From NCBI GenBank assembly GCA_021772975.1, contig JAJFKY010000012.1, forward strand, positions 62,001 to 126,000: DNA of 64,000 nt. The letters run 5' to 3'. Both the position numbers and the translations under genes were made by a program. This document shows positions 18,595 to 26,370 of the stretch, in pieces; position 1 is the stretch's first letter; each line of letters starts with the position of its first letter. The notes beneath the pieces were generated by a model. The model did no database searches and was not told the origin of the DNA. It was given only the letters and a program-made list of their open reading frames with translations. The DNA is from Gammaproteobacteria bacterium (GTDB taxonomy: Bacteria > Pseudomonadota > Gammaproteobacteria > Xanthomonadales > Wenzhouxiangellaceae).

Positions 18595-19767
18595 TCAGGG
18601 AATAATGATGTCGAGGCGCTGCTCGCTCAGTTCGTAATTCGGGCTGAAATGAACCCGTTGTGGCTGCAACAGGTCGGCCCGGTCAGCCTGCAGTTGCAGT
18701 TGGGCTACTCTGGCAATGGGTGGCAGGCGGAAATAACCCGCTGCATCGGTGACCGTCTGATACAACGCCATGGCGTGATATTCAGGGTCACCGCTGCCGA
18801 TAATCTCAATCACGCTGCCATTGTTAAGTCCGTTTAGTGCGGCACAGAAAAGGCTCTGGTCACCGGGAATGCCAACCCGATCGACTGGATTGTCTGGCCC
18901 TTGTGCCTGCAACGCCGCGCGCACCACCGTGATGCCTTCGGGGTGGTTGTGGTGGAGTGGATAATTGAGTGTGATGGTGGCCGGTTGGTCGTCCGTGGCC
19001 GCGCCATCTACAGTGGTGATCACGATGTATTCAGTCAACTCGGCGTGATTGGCCTGGATCGCCAGCAGGTCGCCGGGATTCAGGTTAACGCGATCGGATA
19101 TTCTCAGCGTGCGCTGTCCTGCGCTGGACCTTTGCAGCAGATTTTTTTCTTCCCCCAGCACAATGCCCAGCACGCGGCGGCGTACCTGATCGATGGCTGG
19201 ATCACGCTCCGCATAGAGACCGGCGGTCAGGGCCACCAGATTGGGGGCTTGCATCACGGCCTGCGGATCAACATCCGCTGGCGGAAACGATGACCAGCTA
19301 CCCAGTATGCGCACCTCGGCGCCGTTCAACGGCAGTCGGTTGAGCCCATTAACCTGCACCACCCTGCCACGCAGGCGGGTAGCAGCGCGGTGCATGGACA
19401 CATCACCAAAATTGACGGGCACAAACGCATTCGGAAAACCCGCGATGGGCCCCAGACTGGCCGTCAGGCGGCGTGGCAGGTAACGTGCGGCGGAGATGGT
19501 CATTTCCAGATCAACTGCAACCGCATCCAGCCCCGGAAACAAACGCTTCGGATTGCCCACCAGGCCGGCAATTCCACCGTGTTCAACCCGGCTGCGTAAA
19601 CCGGGACGGGTGGTATTGACCGTCAAGCGCGAGGTCATCGGCAACCCGGTGAACTCATCCAGCATGCGACCACGCAAAATGGCGCGTAAGCGGTCGCCCA
19701 CGGCTGGTTGAGGATCCGGGTTGAAAGTGTAGGCCCGGCCATTGGCGACCTCGATACGCGTACTCAT
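18595..19767 (-). CDS. eCIS-locus beta-domain protein (carboxypeptidase-regulatory-like)
   Basis: This 390-residue protein appears built from beta-sandwich domains. Residues 20-130 have the feel of a carboxypeptidase regulatory-like or transthyretin-like fold (LRGRMLDEFTGLPMTSRLTV). A second such segment follows (RLRGRVVQVNGLNRLPLNGA, EVRILGSW). Residues about 215-285 carry the same module as the giant sheath insertion (VNLNPGDLLAIQANHAELTE, YIVITTVDG, ITLNYPLHHNHPEGITVVR). The C-terminus again resembles a regulatory-like domain (TVTDAAGYFRLPPIARVAQL). The ATG overlaps the DUF4255 stop in an ATGA arrangement. I infer a structural or decoration role; an enzymatic role is unlikely because no active site is visible. 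Confidence 0.75.
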   Translation of the reverse strand: MSTRIEVANGRAYTFNPDPQPAVGDRLRAILRGRMLDEFTGLPMTSRLTVNTTRPGLRSRVEHGGIAGLVGNPKRLFPGLDAVAVDLEMTISAARYLPRRLTASLGPIAGFPNAFVPVNFGDVSMHRAATRLRGRVVQVNGLNRLPLNGAEVRILGSWSSFPPADVDPQAVMQAPNLVALTAGLYAERDPAIDQVRRRVLGIVLGEEKNLLQRSSAGQRTLRISDRVNLNPGDLLAIQANHAELTEYIVITTVDGAATDDQPATITLNYPLHHNHPEGITVVRAALQAQGPDNPVDRVGIPGDQSLFCAALNGLNNGSVIEIIGSGDPEYHAMALYQTVTDAAGYFRLPPIARVAQLQLQADRADLLQPQRVHFSPNYELSEQRLDIIIP

Positions 19768-20402
19768 GGCGCCCCATCCACAGCAGCCTGACTGGTAATC
19801 ACACCATATTGTCCCGCCACCATATCCACCGGACTGACCAGACCGGCTTCAGCATCGCTGGCTACCATCACCACGCTGGCTTCATAGGAAACGCACAGTT
19901 GATAAGACTGTTCCAACGCGTCCCAGACCCGGGTAATTTCCTCCAGTCCGAGCGGCTCCAGCCGCACCGCAATCTCCAGGCCACTGCCAGCCAGATCGTC
20001 CTGTAAATCCACCCCCGATAACAGCGGATGGTCATGCAGAGTTTGCAAGGCTTTGCCCAGAATGCTCTGCTCGAGCGGTGGGCCATTGCCATCCGCATTG
20101 CCGTTAGCAATCGGTGTGATCAGATAATGCAGACGCAGCGGCAGACTGCGGCGTTCGCGGCGGTCAAAACCGATTCGGCGGGGCGGGTGATTCAGTAATT
20201 GATCATCCCGGTCGATGCGATACAGCCAGACCGATAATCCAGCCAGATTGTTGTCTGCCATTTCCTGTGGGGTGCTGGCGGAAACCACCATGTTGCCGCC
20301 GTCGATCGGATTAAAAAATGCTCGCAATGCCGGATCGTTTTCCAGCTGCTGCGTCAGTATTTCTACCAGCGTTATGGTGGTTGAGCGGAGTGCCGTATAC
20401 AT
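19764..20402 (-). CDS. DUF4255 / Pvc16 N-terminal family protein (tail cap)
   Basis: This 212-residue protein matches the DUF4255 family, the Afp16/Pvc16-type protein that terminates the tube or sheath in contractile injection systems. Supporting sequence is STTITLVEILTQQLENDP, NLAGLSVWLYRIDRDDQLLN, the PPRRIGFDRRERRSLPLRLH segment and YLITPIANG followed by a QSILGKALQTLHDHPLLSG motif typical of the family. It is the first clearly structural gene of the operon, which is the usual place for it. The start at 20402 lies 13 nt after the degenerate receiver gene and the stop overlaps the next gene by 4 nt. Family assignment is confident; the capping role comes from Afp/PVC knowledge. Confidence 0.9.
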   Translation of the reverse strand: MYTALRSTTITLVEILTQQLENDPALRAFFNPIDGGNMVVSASTPQEMADNNLAGLSVWLYRIDRDDQLLNHPPRRIGFDRRERRSLPLRLHYLITPIANGNADGNGPPLEQSILGKALQTLHDHPLLSGVDLQDDLAGSGLEIAVRLEPLGLEEITRVWDALEQSYQLCVSYEASVVMVASDAEAGLVSPVDMVAGQYGVITSQAAVDGAP

Positions 20403-20415
20403 CAGGACGTGCTAG

Positions 20416-20910
20416 TCAATGCTGACGACTGCCGAGATTAATTAAATCGTACGGCTCGCGGACGGCGTCACATAAAGCCCGCACAACCCCGTCTGGGGTA
20501 ATATCAGAAACCGGGCTTCGATAACGGCAGCGTTGTTCGATAAATACTGAGTCATTAAGCGCGGATTGGCCGTTTGCCGACTCGCCGCCAGCATCGCCAG
20601 CGGTAATGGCCAGCACGGTCAGGTCCGGATATTCCGCAAATAAATGACTTAGCATTCCTTCATCCTCTACCGGGTTTATAACCAACAACACCGCATCGGC
20701 GCGTGTTTCTCTGACCGCCACCAGTAACTCGACGTGTTCGGACACCTGGCCGACTATTTCCACCTCTGACTGTCCGTGCAGCAGGTTTTTGACCGAGTCA
20801 TGCGCGGTATGCAATCCCTGGATATCGGCCCTATGCCTATCGCTCCAGCGCTCTCGTATCAGCAGTCGAATGGTGTCCACATAAGCCAGCTTGCCGCCTG
20901 GCGAGGACAA
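20416..20910 (-). CDS. Degenerate response-regulator receiver protein at head of eCIS operon
   Basis: The protein has up to 164 residues. It reads like a receiver domain (DTIRLLIRERWSDRHRADIQ, EVEIVGQVSEHVELLVAVRE, ADAVLLVINPVEDEGMLSHL, PDLTVLAITAGD) but the phosphoacceptor Asp is replaced (AVLLVINP instead of xVLLDIxLP) and the N-terminal acidic pair is missing. No output domain follows. Such pseudo-receivers act without phosphorylation in known systems; an assembly or regulatory role here is inference. The start is uncertain: the longest frame begins with TTG at 20910, while a GTG at 20880 (VDTIRLLI) fits the family better. The gene ends 13 nt before the DUF4255 gene, so it is part of the operon. 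Confidence 0.65.
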   Translation of the reverse strand: MSSPGGKLAYVDTIRLLIRERWSDRHRADIQGLHTAHDSVKNLLHGQSEVEIVGQVSEHVELLVAVRETRADAVLLVINPVEDEGMLSHLFAEYPDLTVLAITAGDAGGESANGQSALNDSVFIEQRCRYRSPVSDITPDGVVRALCDAVREPYDLINLGSRQH

Positions 20911-20959
20911 AGAAAATGGTTCTTTGGGAACAAAAAGGGTTCATGTATAACCAGCATCT

Positions 20960-21028
20960 GGTACTGGTTAACACCACTATTGTCGTAGTACCTTGGATAG
21001 CGGACAGGCATGAAAGTACTGGTACTTT
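20960..21028. promoter_or_regulatory. Cluster of GTAC boxes upstream of the eCIS operon
   Basis: Four GTAC cores lie within 66 bases (20961, 20988, 21016, 21022). The last two form a perfect 7-bp inverted repeat AAAGTAC-TG-GTACTTT at 21013-21028, and the first two form GGTACT...AGTACC. The sequence GTACTGGT occurs twice. Position, just upstream of the first operon gene, suggests a regulator-binding region, possibly for the adjacent NarL-type regulator. This is inference; the rest of 20911-21211 shows no gene or other clear signal. Confidence 0.35.
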
Positions 21029-21211
21029 GGTTTGCGAAGCGGTGCTCTAACGGAAAAAATAATGCCTAATCAGGCGCACCATAATCAGAACTGATTTATG
21101 CACGCCAAATGTTTTGCAATGCGTGACTAACGACAGGATGTGGTGAGCTTGCGAATCGCATGCTGCGGTTGTTTTGCATCAATCGATACGCAACCACACC
21201 AGCACTGATGT

Positions 21212-21397
21212 TTAAAAAACCTCTGATTTAATCTGCGATGACCGCGCCATATGATTTACCCGGTCCGAAAATAGACCAAAACAAGGCGTCGTTGGAAAGT
21301 GCAATAGCTGGTCTATCGCCAAGCAACGCAGAATTGGATCATTTCGGGCAACCCCTGGTGAGCGTGGCCTTGTCAGATTAAATCAGAGGTTCCTTAA
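21212..21397 (+). mobile_element. MITE-like element, copy 1 (186 bp)
   Basis: The ends are perfect 18-bp inverted repeats, AACCTCTGATTTAATCTG at 21218-21235 and its reverse complement at 21374-21391, with TTAA at both outer edges (21212, 21394), which looks like a TTAA target-site duplication or part of the terminus. No open reading frame is present. The core folds on itself: CGTTG at 21290-21294 pairs with CAACG at 21324-21328, enclosing GCAATAG/CTATCGC. A second, longer copy lies at 61413-61693. The outer TTAA supplies the stop codon of the adjacent response regulator gene. A transposase source is not in the window. Confidence 0.75.
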
Positions 21398-22113
21398 CTG
21401 CCAGGGGCTAAGGCCTGCTGTCCGGGTGCTTGTACCGGACGGGTTAAGCCGTGCTGACGGACATAACGCGCGACTTCGGTGCGGCGACGCAAAGACAGTT
21501 TGACCAGAATATGATGGACGTGATTTTTCACGGTTTGCTGTTCAATCGATAAACGGCGGGCAATGCCTTTATTGCTTAAGCCTTCCTCGATCAGGGTCAT
21601 GATCTGTAACTCACGCGGGGTCAGATGGATATCATCTACCGGTTGACGCTGGCTGGCGGTCATGGTGCGTGCAGTCTTGGCGACCCGGCTAAACAGCAAG
21701 CGGGCGATACGTTGCGAGCACAACGTACGGTCAGCCGCCAGGGCTCGAATATTGGAAATCAAATCATCAAAGCCGGACTGGTAGGTCATGTAGCCCGCTG
21801 CACCTGCTTCAATCGCGGCTATGACTTCACTGTCGTCATTGGGAATGCCGGTCATCAGCACCCGCAATTGCGGCTGACAGCACAGTAATTGCCGGGTTCG
21901 CGCCAGCCCGCTGCGGGAGGGCAAATCCAGATCCAGCAGCACCACCGCCGGTTGTGTTGACTGCGGGCTCGGCAACCAGGCTGTGTCGTCATGCTCGGCT
22001 GTTTCAGCCAGCACGGATATATCCCGGAACCGGGTCAGTGACCGAACCACCGCTTCGCGCCAAATCCTATCCTGATGGACGATATAAACCTTGATAAGCT
22101 CACGCTGTGACAT
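21394..22113 (-). CDS. NarL/LuxR-family response regulator
   Basis: This 239-residue protein has a receiver domain (residues 1-125) and a LuxR-type helix-turn-helix (about 165-225). The phosphoacceptor region AVVLLDLDLPSRSGL keeps its Asp, whereas the usual N-terminal acidic pair is only partly kept (VYIVHQDRIWREAV). The output domain is typical: LTPRELQIMTLIEEGLSNKG, IARRLSIEQQTVKNHVHHIL. No sensor kinase gene is adjacent. It lies upstream of the eCIS operon on the same strand, with a MITE-like element and GTAC boxes in between, so control of that operon is plausible but unproven. The TAA stop coincides with the TTAA edge of the element, so the C-terminus may have been altered by insertion. 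Confidence 0.88.
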   Translation of the reverse strand: MSQRELIKVYIVHQDRIWREAVVRSLTRFRDISVLAETAEHDDTAWLPSPQSTQPAVVLLDLDLPSRSGLARTRQLLCCQPQLRVLMTGIPNDDSEVIAAIEAGAAGYMTYQSGFDDLISNIRALAADRTLCSQRIARLLFSRVAKTARTMTASQRQPVDDIHLTPRELQIMTLIEEGLSNKGIARRLSIEQQTVKNHVHHILVKLSLRRRTEVARYVRQHGLTRPVQAPGQQALAPGS

Positions 22114-22420
22114 TTTAATACCTGCTCGGGCTAAGCCTATCCCGTATTGTTATTGTCTTATCATCTTGCCGACGTCCGCACAGGCTTGTTTCACCATCAA
22201 CTCCGGCTGTGCGATTGACTGCCCTGGCTTTACCAGAACCTAAACGGCCAATCCAGGGCCATTAGCAGCGCGACCGGATTGGCATGATCTAAAACGATCG
22301 CAAACACTTATTACGGTAGGCGACATTGGCCTGCTTAGCACAACGGCTTGTTTAGTTTTTTAATTCTGGACTTGGATATTAGACCATCTTAATCCAGATA
22401 ATGTGAATAAGTTCAATCAG
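22114..22420. other. Intergenic stretch upstream of the response regulator
   Basis: About 300 bases without a supported gene. It should contain the promoter of the response regulator gene (minus strand); I see no convincing consensus hexamers or repeats. Confidence 0.5.
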
Positions 22421-22625
22421 TTAACGCCTGCGCGGTCTGGTTTTTAATGCATCCACCACCGTGGTCTTGCGGTAAGCAGGCAGGGGATAAGCAGCCAGGA
22501 CAGGCAGCGTTCCGAGTAAGCCGACAACACCGCCGATTCCGGCAGCATTTTCAACATCTGCGGCAACACCACGCACCAGCCCAGCAGAATATCGGCAGCG
22601 GTAAACCACTCACCAGACAGTCAGG
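22421..22625 (-). pseudogene. Glutathione S-transferase C-terminal remnant
   Basis: Read on the minus strand, one frame gives LSGEWFTAADILLGWCVVLP followed by QMLKMLPESAVLSAYSERC, the conserved GST C-terminal helix pattern with the N-capping box (FTAADI). The frame then breaks, and another frame continues with PAYRKTTVVDALK to a stop at 22421, the usual end of a GST. A short duplication (CTGCCTG repeated near 22480-22500) lies at the break. No GST N-terminal thioredoxin domain is found upstream (22626-22940 has nothing I can support). It is therefore a decayed fragment with frameshift and 5' loss. Confidence 0.6.
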
Positions 22626-22940
22626 GTTGATCACCGCGGCCATTTTTCAGAGCCGCGCTCACGCTGGCAAAACCTTCCCAGCCCTGGGATATATGACTCC
22701 CCTCCCGGCCAGCCTGTTTAGGCCATTGCGTCCCATGGCGGGATGAACGGTCTGGCATAGTGCCGCGGAGATAATCGGCTGCGCTGAATGGGTTATATTC
22801 TGAACGTCCCGCGTTGCGCTTATCCGATGGTCCCGGCATTACCGGCCAGGGTGCAACCACAGTCAGTGATTTACCGGTTTGCGGCTTGCACTACGCACGC
22901 GGCTGCGGCAAGCTATGCATAGTCCCGCATTACAATCATC

Positions 22941-24293
22941 ATGGCCGCTAATATTCAACATGCCAGTCAATCCTGGGTCGATTTTAACGCCTGGAAGAAA
23001 CAGGATTTGGCTGCTCACCGGGATGAACTCAGTCTGGCCTATCAGCAGGTGCGCCAGGCCAGTCTTGATCTGACCGCCGGCCTGAATGCCGAGGACATGA
23101 ACCTGCAGTCCATGCCCGAGGCCAGCCCACCCAAATGGCACTTGGCCCATACCAGCTGGTTTTTCGAAACGTTCTTGCTGACTGAACACCAGCCGGGCTA
23201 CCGTTCACCACATCCTGAATATGGGTATTTATTCAACTCTTATTACAACGGCGTCGGTAAACAATATCCCCGCGCGCGGCGCGGCCTGCTGTCGCGCCCG
23301 GATATCGAGTCGGTACTGGCCTACCGGCGGCACGTTGATAAGGCCATGCTGGATTGGCTGCGGGGCTTGACGGAAAAAGCTTTTCAGAGCATGGCCGAAT
23401 GGGTGATTCTTGGTCTGAATCATGAACAGCAGCATCAGGAGCTGCTGCTGACCGATATCCAGCACGGTTTCAGCTTTAGCCCGCTGGCGCCAGCCATTGC
23501 CAGACCCAGCGCGCCGCAGCCAGATCCCGGCGAACTGCAATGGCAGACTTTTCCCGCCGGAATTGTCCAGTCCGGACAGTATCAGGATGACAGCCGGCGC
23601 GGGTTTGCTTTCGACAATGAAATGCCGCGCCATCAGTATTTACTGCAGGCTTACCAACTGGCCAGCAGGCCGGTAACCAATGCCGAGTATCTGGAGTTTC
23701 TGACAGCCGACGGTTACCGCCAGGCGCAATACTGGCACAGCGATGCGTGGGCATGGCTGCAGCAGCAGTCCATCGCCGCTCCATTATACTGGCGCGAAAC
23801 CAACGATGGCAGCTGGCGGCAGCATAGCCTGGCCGGCGTAATACCGTTGGATCCGCATGCTCCGGTTTGTCATATCAGCTGGTATGAGGCCTGTGCTTAC
23901 GCCAACTGGCGGGCCTGCCGCCTGCCCACTGAAGTCGAGTGGGAACATGCCGCCGCCTCGCTTACATCTGACGCCGGCCAGTTTGCTGATGATCGTTATT
24001 GGCAACCACGCCTGCCGGGGACTGCCGGCAATGACGCTCAATCCGGACTGCAGGCCATGTTCGGCTCGGTCTGGGAATGGACTTCCAGTGCTTACGGTCC
24101 TTATCCGGGCTTTCGTCAGCCGGCCGGCGCAGTGGGTGAATACAATGGCAAATTCATGGCCAACCAGTATGTCTTGCGGGGTGGTTCGTGCGCGACTCCA
24201 CGCGGGCACGTGCGCGCCAGTTACCGAAACTTTTTCTATCCACGGGACCGCTGGCAGTTCAGCGGTATCCGCCTGGCTCGTGACTGCGCCTGA
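22941..24293 (+). CDS. egtB: Hercynine oxygenase / sulfoxide synthase EgtB
   Basis: EgtB is a non-haem iron enzyme that joins a cysteine-containing thiol to hercynine with O2, the central step of ergothioneine biosynthesis. The 450-residue protein has an N-terminal DinB-like domain with SPPKWHLAHTSWFFETF and the iron-binding LNHEQQHQELLLTDIQHGF motif, and a C-terminal formylglycine-generating-enzyme-like domain (VCHISWYEACAYANWRACRL, PTEVEWEHAA, FGSVWEWTSSAYGPYPGFR, YVLRGGSCATPRGHVRASYR). It precedes egtD by 70 nt, forming a two-gene unit. No egtA, egtC or egtE is nearby, so the thiol donor and the lyase must come from elsewhere. No methyltransferase domain is fused, which argues against OvoA. 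No strong Shine-Dalgarno was seen. Confidence 0.92.
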   Translation: MAANIQHASQSWVDFNAWKKQDLAAHRDELSLAYQQVRQASLDLTAGLNAEDMNLQSMPEASPPKWHLAHTSWFFETFLLTEHQPGYRSPHPEYGYLFNSYYNGVGKQYPRARRGLLSRPDIESVLAYRRHVDKAMLDWLRGLTEKAFQSMAEWVILGLNHEQQHQELLLTDIQHGFSFSPLAPAIARPSAPQPDPGELQWQTFPAGIVQSGQYQDDSRRGFAFDNEMPRHQYLLQAYQLASRPVTNAEYLEFLTADGYRQAQYWHSDAWAWLQQQSIAAPLYWRETNDGSWRQHSLAGVIPLDPHAPVCHISWYEACAYANWRACRLPTEVEWEHAAASLTSDAGQFADDRYWQPRLPGTAGNDAQSGLQAMFGSVWEWTSSAYGPYPGFRQPAGAVGEYNGKFMANQYVLRGGSCATPRGHVRASYRNFFYPRDRWQFSGIRLARDCA

Positions 24294-24363
24294 CCGCAGC
24301 CGACATCACCACACGAGCCAGTTACAATAACCCTTGTTGAGCATTACCGCATAAGGAATCTGC

Positions 24364-25335
24364 GTGGCCGATTACATCCCTGATAATTTATTTCTGCAAG
24401 ACGCATTAACCGGCCTGGCTCAGCCGCAGCCGGAGATACCCAGTAAATATCTGTACGATGAGCTGGGCTCGATGTTGTTTGAGGCGATCTGCGTAACCCC
24501 GGAATATTATGTTACCCGCACCGATCTGGAAATTCTCGACCGGCATCTGCCGGATATCTCAGCGTGCATCGGCCCGCGGGCGCATGTGATCGAGTTTGGC
24601 TCCGGCGCAGGGGTCAAAACCAGTCACCTGCTGGCCAGTCTGGAGCAACCGGCTGCCTATACGCCGATCGAAATTTCCGCGGCTGCGCTGGAGGCTTCCG
24701 CCGCCCATCTGCAGCGTCAGTTTCCCGCCTTGCGCATTCAGCCCTTAGCCGCTGATTACACTCAACCCATAGCACCCGCTGATCTGGATATCTGCACCGA
24801 CTGTCAGACCCGGGTGGTGTATTTTCCCGGTTCTACCATAGGTAATTTCACCCTGGATCAGGCCCGGCATTTTCTGCGGCGCATCCAGGCAATTATCAGT
24901 GCGTTTTTGCCTGAAATCCGGGGCGGGCTGTTAATCGGTATCGACCTGCTCAAGCCACTGGAAGTATTGCTGCCGGCGTATGCTGATCCTGCCGGCGTCA
25001 CCGCGGCTTTTAACAAGAATCTGCTGGCTAGAATGAATCGTGAGCTGGGCAGTGATTTTGTGCTGTCACAGTGGTCACATGCGGCCCGTTTCAACTCTGA
25101 ACATCAACGGGTGGAAATGCACATGGTGAGCGAACGGACGCAACAGGTACAGCTGGGCGGGCAGACTTTCAGCTTTGCCGCCGGAGACAGTATCCACACC
25201 GAGAATTCGCACAAATATTCTCTGCGGGGTTTCAGCGAGATGGCCGCGCGGGCAGGCCTGAAGCTTGAACAGCATTGGACTGACGCCAATGGCTGGTTTG
25301 CAACCTGTTATTTCGTGCCGCAAGAACCCAATTGA
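24364..25335 (+). CDS. egtD: L-histidine N-alpha-methyltransferase EgtD
   Basis: EgtD trimethylates histidine with S-adenosylmethionine to give hercynine. The 323-residue protein shows the family pattern: IPSKYLYDELGSMLFEAICV, TPEYYVTRTDLEILDRH, the SAM motif HVIEFGSGAGVKTSHLL, VYFPGSTIGNFTLDQARHFL, and C-terminal SHKYSLRGFSEMAARAGLKL. The start codon is GTG at 24364, supported by AAGGA eight bases upstream. It follows egtB and is closed by a strong hairpin. The pair makes the cell a likely ergothioneine producer. Confidence 0.94.
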   Translation: MADYIPDNLFLQDALTGLAQPQPEIPSKYLYDELGSMLFEAICVTPEYYVTRTDLEILDRHLPDISACIGPRAHVIEFGSGAGVKTSHLLASLEQPAAYTPIEISAAALEASAAHLQRQFPALRIQPLAADYTQPIAPADLDICTDCQTRVVYFPGSTIGNFTLDQARHFLRRIQAIISAFLPEIRGGLLIGIDLLKPLEVLLPAYADPAGVTAAFNKNLLARMNRELGSDFVLSQWSHAARFNSEHQRVEMHMVSERTQQVQLGGQTFSFAAGDSIHTENSHKYSLRGFSEMAARAGLKLEQHWTDANGWFATCYFVPQEPN

Positions 25336-25342
25336 TAATCTG

Positions 25343-25367
25343 CTGAACCCGGCGGTGCCGGGTTCAG
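25343..25367. terminator. Hairpin terminator between convergent egtD and ompA-like genes
   Basis: A perfect 11-bp stem CTGAACCCGGC / GCCGGGTTCAG with a GGT loop, followed on the plus strand by TTTATT. It lies between the egtD stop and the stop of the convergent OmpA-family gene and can serve both. Confidence 0.85.
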
Positions 25368-25368
25368 T

Positions 25369-26370
25369 TTATTGATCATCCAGCAGAATGACATCCACGC
25401 GGCGGTTTCTGCTGCGGCCATCCACCGTATCGTTGCTGGCTATCGGGAAATCTTCACCTAAGCCGACCACCGTGATCCGAGCTGAATCAATACCGGCATT
25501 GACCAGCGCCTGACGCACCGATTCAGCCCGCAGCTCAGATAACCGCTTATTGAAATCGGCGTTACCCTGAGAATCGGTATGGCCTTCAATACGGATACGC
25601 TTATCACCCTCGCTGGTCAGCAATTCAACCACGTCACTCATATTATCAACCGCTTCGGGTTTTAATTCTGACTCGCCGGTTTCAAACAATACGTCACCCA
25701 GCGTCACCACCACCCCCTGGTCGGTTTCTCGCAGCTGCATGTGTTCCAGACGGCGGCGCAGTGACTCTGCCTGCTCATTGGCCAGTTGCGCCTCGCGCCG
25801 GGCCAGGGCCGCTTCCTCTGCCTGGGCATCCGCCACACGGCGGGCCTGACTGGCTTCCTGGTCGGAGCGATCAGCCCGCTGCGATGCTGACATTTCATTT
25901 TCCCGCGCGGTCGCGGCTTCCAGTCGTGCCCGCGCCGCATCCTCTGCCTGGGCAGCGCTTAGAATGCGTGCCTGCTCAGCTTCGCGGCGAGCCTGATCGG
26001 CCTGCAGACGGCTGATCCTGACCAGCAGCTGCGAATGCTGACGATTCAGCTCAGCAGCGTGCCGGGTGGCTTCCTGACGGCGCACTTCAGCCCGAATCAG
26101 ATCAATCCGGCGCTCGGCCATGTAGGCCAGATGATTACGGTAATCCTGGCTGTTGCCCGCCTCCGCCAGGCGCCGCACGGCACGCTCCGCGTCGCTCACA
26201 GCCAACGGGGCCAGACCAGTTGCATCGGTATCCTGCTTGAGGGTATTCAATTCATCCTGCAGCCGTTCCAGCGCCAGATCACGTTTTGGCTGGGTACTGC
26301 AACCCACCATGACGCTCAGCAGCAGCGCCATCCACAGCCAGACTATATTTGCTCCCAGGGTGCGCTTCAT
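25369..26370 (-). CDS. OmpA-family lipoprotein with DUF4398-like N-terminal region
   Basis: This 333-residue protein probably tethers the outer membrane to peptidoglycan. Residues 1-25 form a lipoprotein signal (LLLSVMVGC). A DUF4398-like region follows (RLAEAGNSQDYRNHLAYMAE, RRIDLIRAEVRRQEA), then a long Ala/Arg/Glu-rich coiled coil (about residues 95-215) and a C-terminal OmpA domain (VVTLGDVLFETGESELKPEA, IRIEGHTDSQGNADFNKRLS, ELRAESVRQAL, FPIASNDTVDGRSRNRRVDV) with the peptidoglycan-binding Asp/Arg residues. The ATG overlaps the preceding DUF4398 gene stop by 4 nt, so the two are co-translated and likely partners. Confidence 0.9.
   Translation of the reverse strand: MKRTLGANIVWLWMALLLSVMVGCSTQPKRDLALERLQDELNTLKQDTDATGLAPLAVSDAERAVRRLAEAGNSQDYRNHLAYMAERRIDLIRAEVRRQEATRHAAELNRQHSQLLVRISRLQADQARREAEQARILSAAQAEDAARARLEAATARENEMSASQRADRSDQEASQARRVADAQAEEAALARREAQLANEQAESLRRRLEHMQLRETDQGVVVTLGDVLFETGESELKPEAVDNMSDVVELLTSEGDKRIRIEGHTDSQGNADFNKRLSELRAESVRQALVNAGIDSARITVVGLGEDFPIASNDTVDGRSRNRRVDVILLDDQ

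Noticed and set aside
2-20910. Prophage or type VI secretion interpretation of the tail genes
   Set aside because: No capsid, portal, terminase, lysis, integrase or TssJLM genes were seen, while DUF4255, DUF5908 and multiple sheath/tube genes fit an eCIS.
22941-24293. OvoA (ovothiol) instead of EgtB
   Set aside because: OvoA carries a fused C-terminal methyltransferase; this protein has none and is paired with EgtD.
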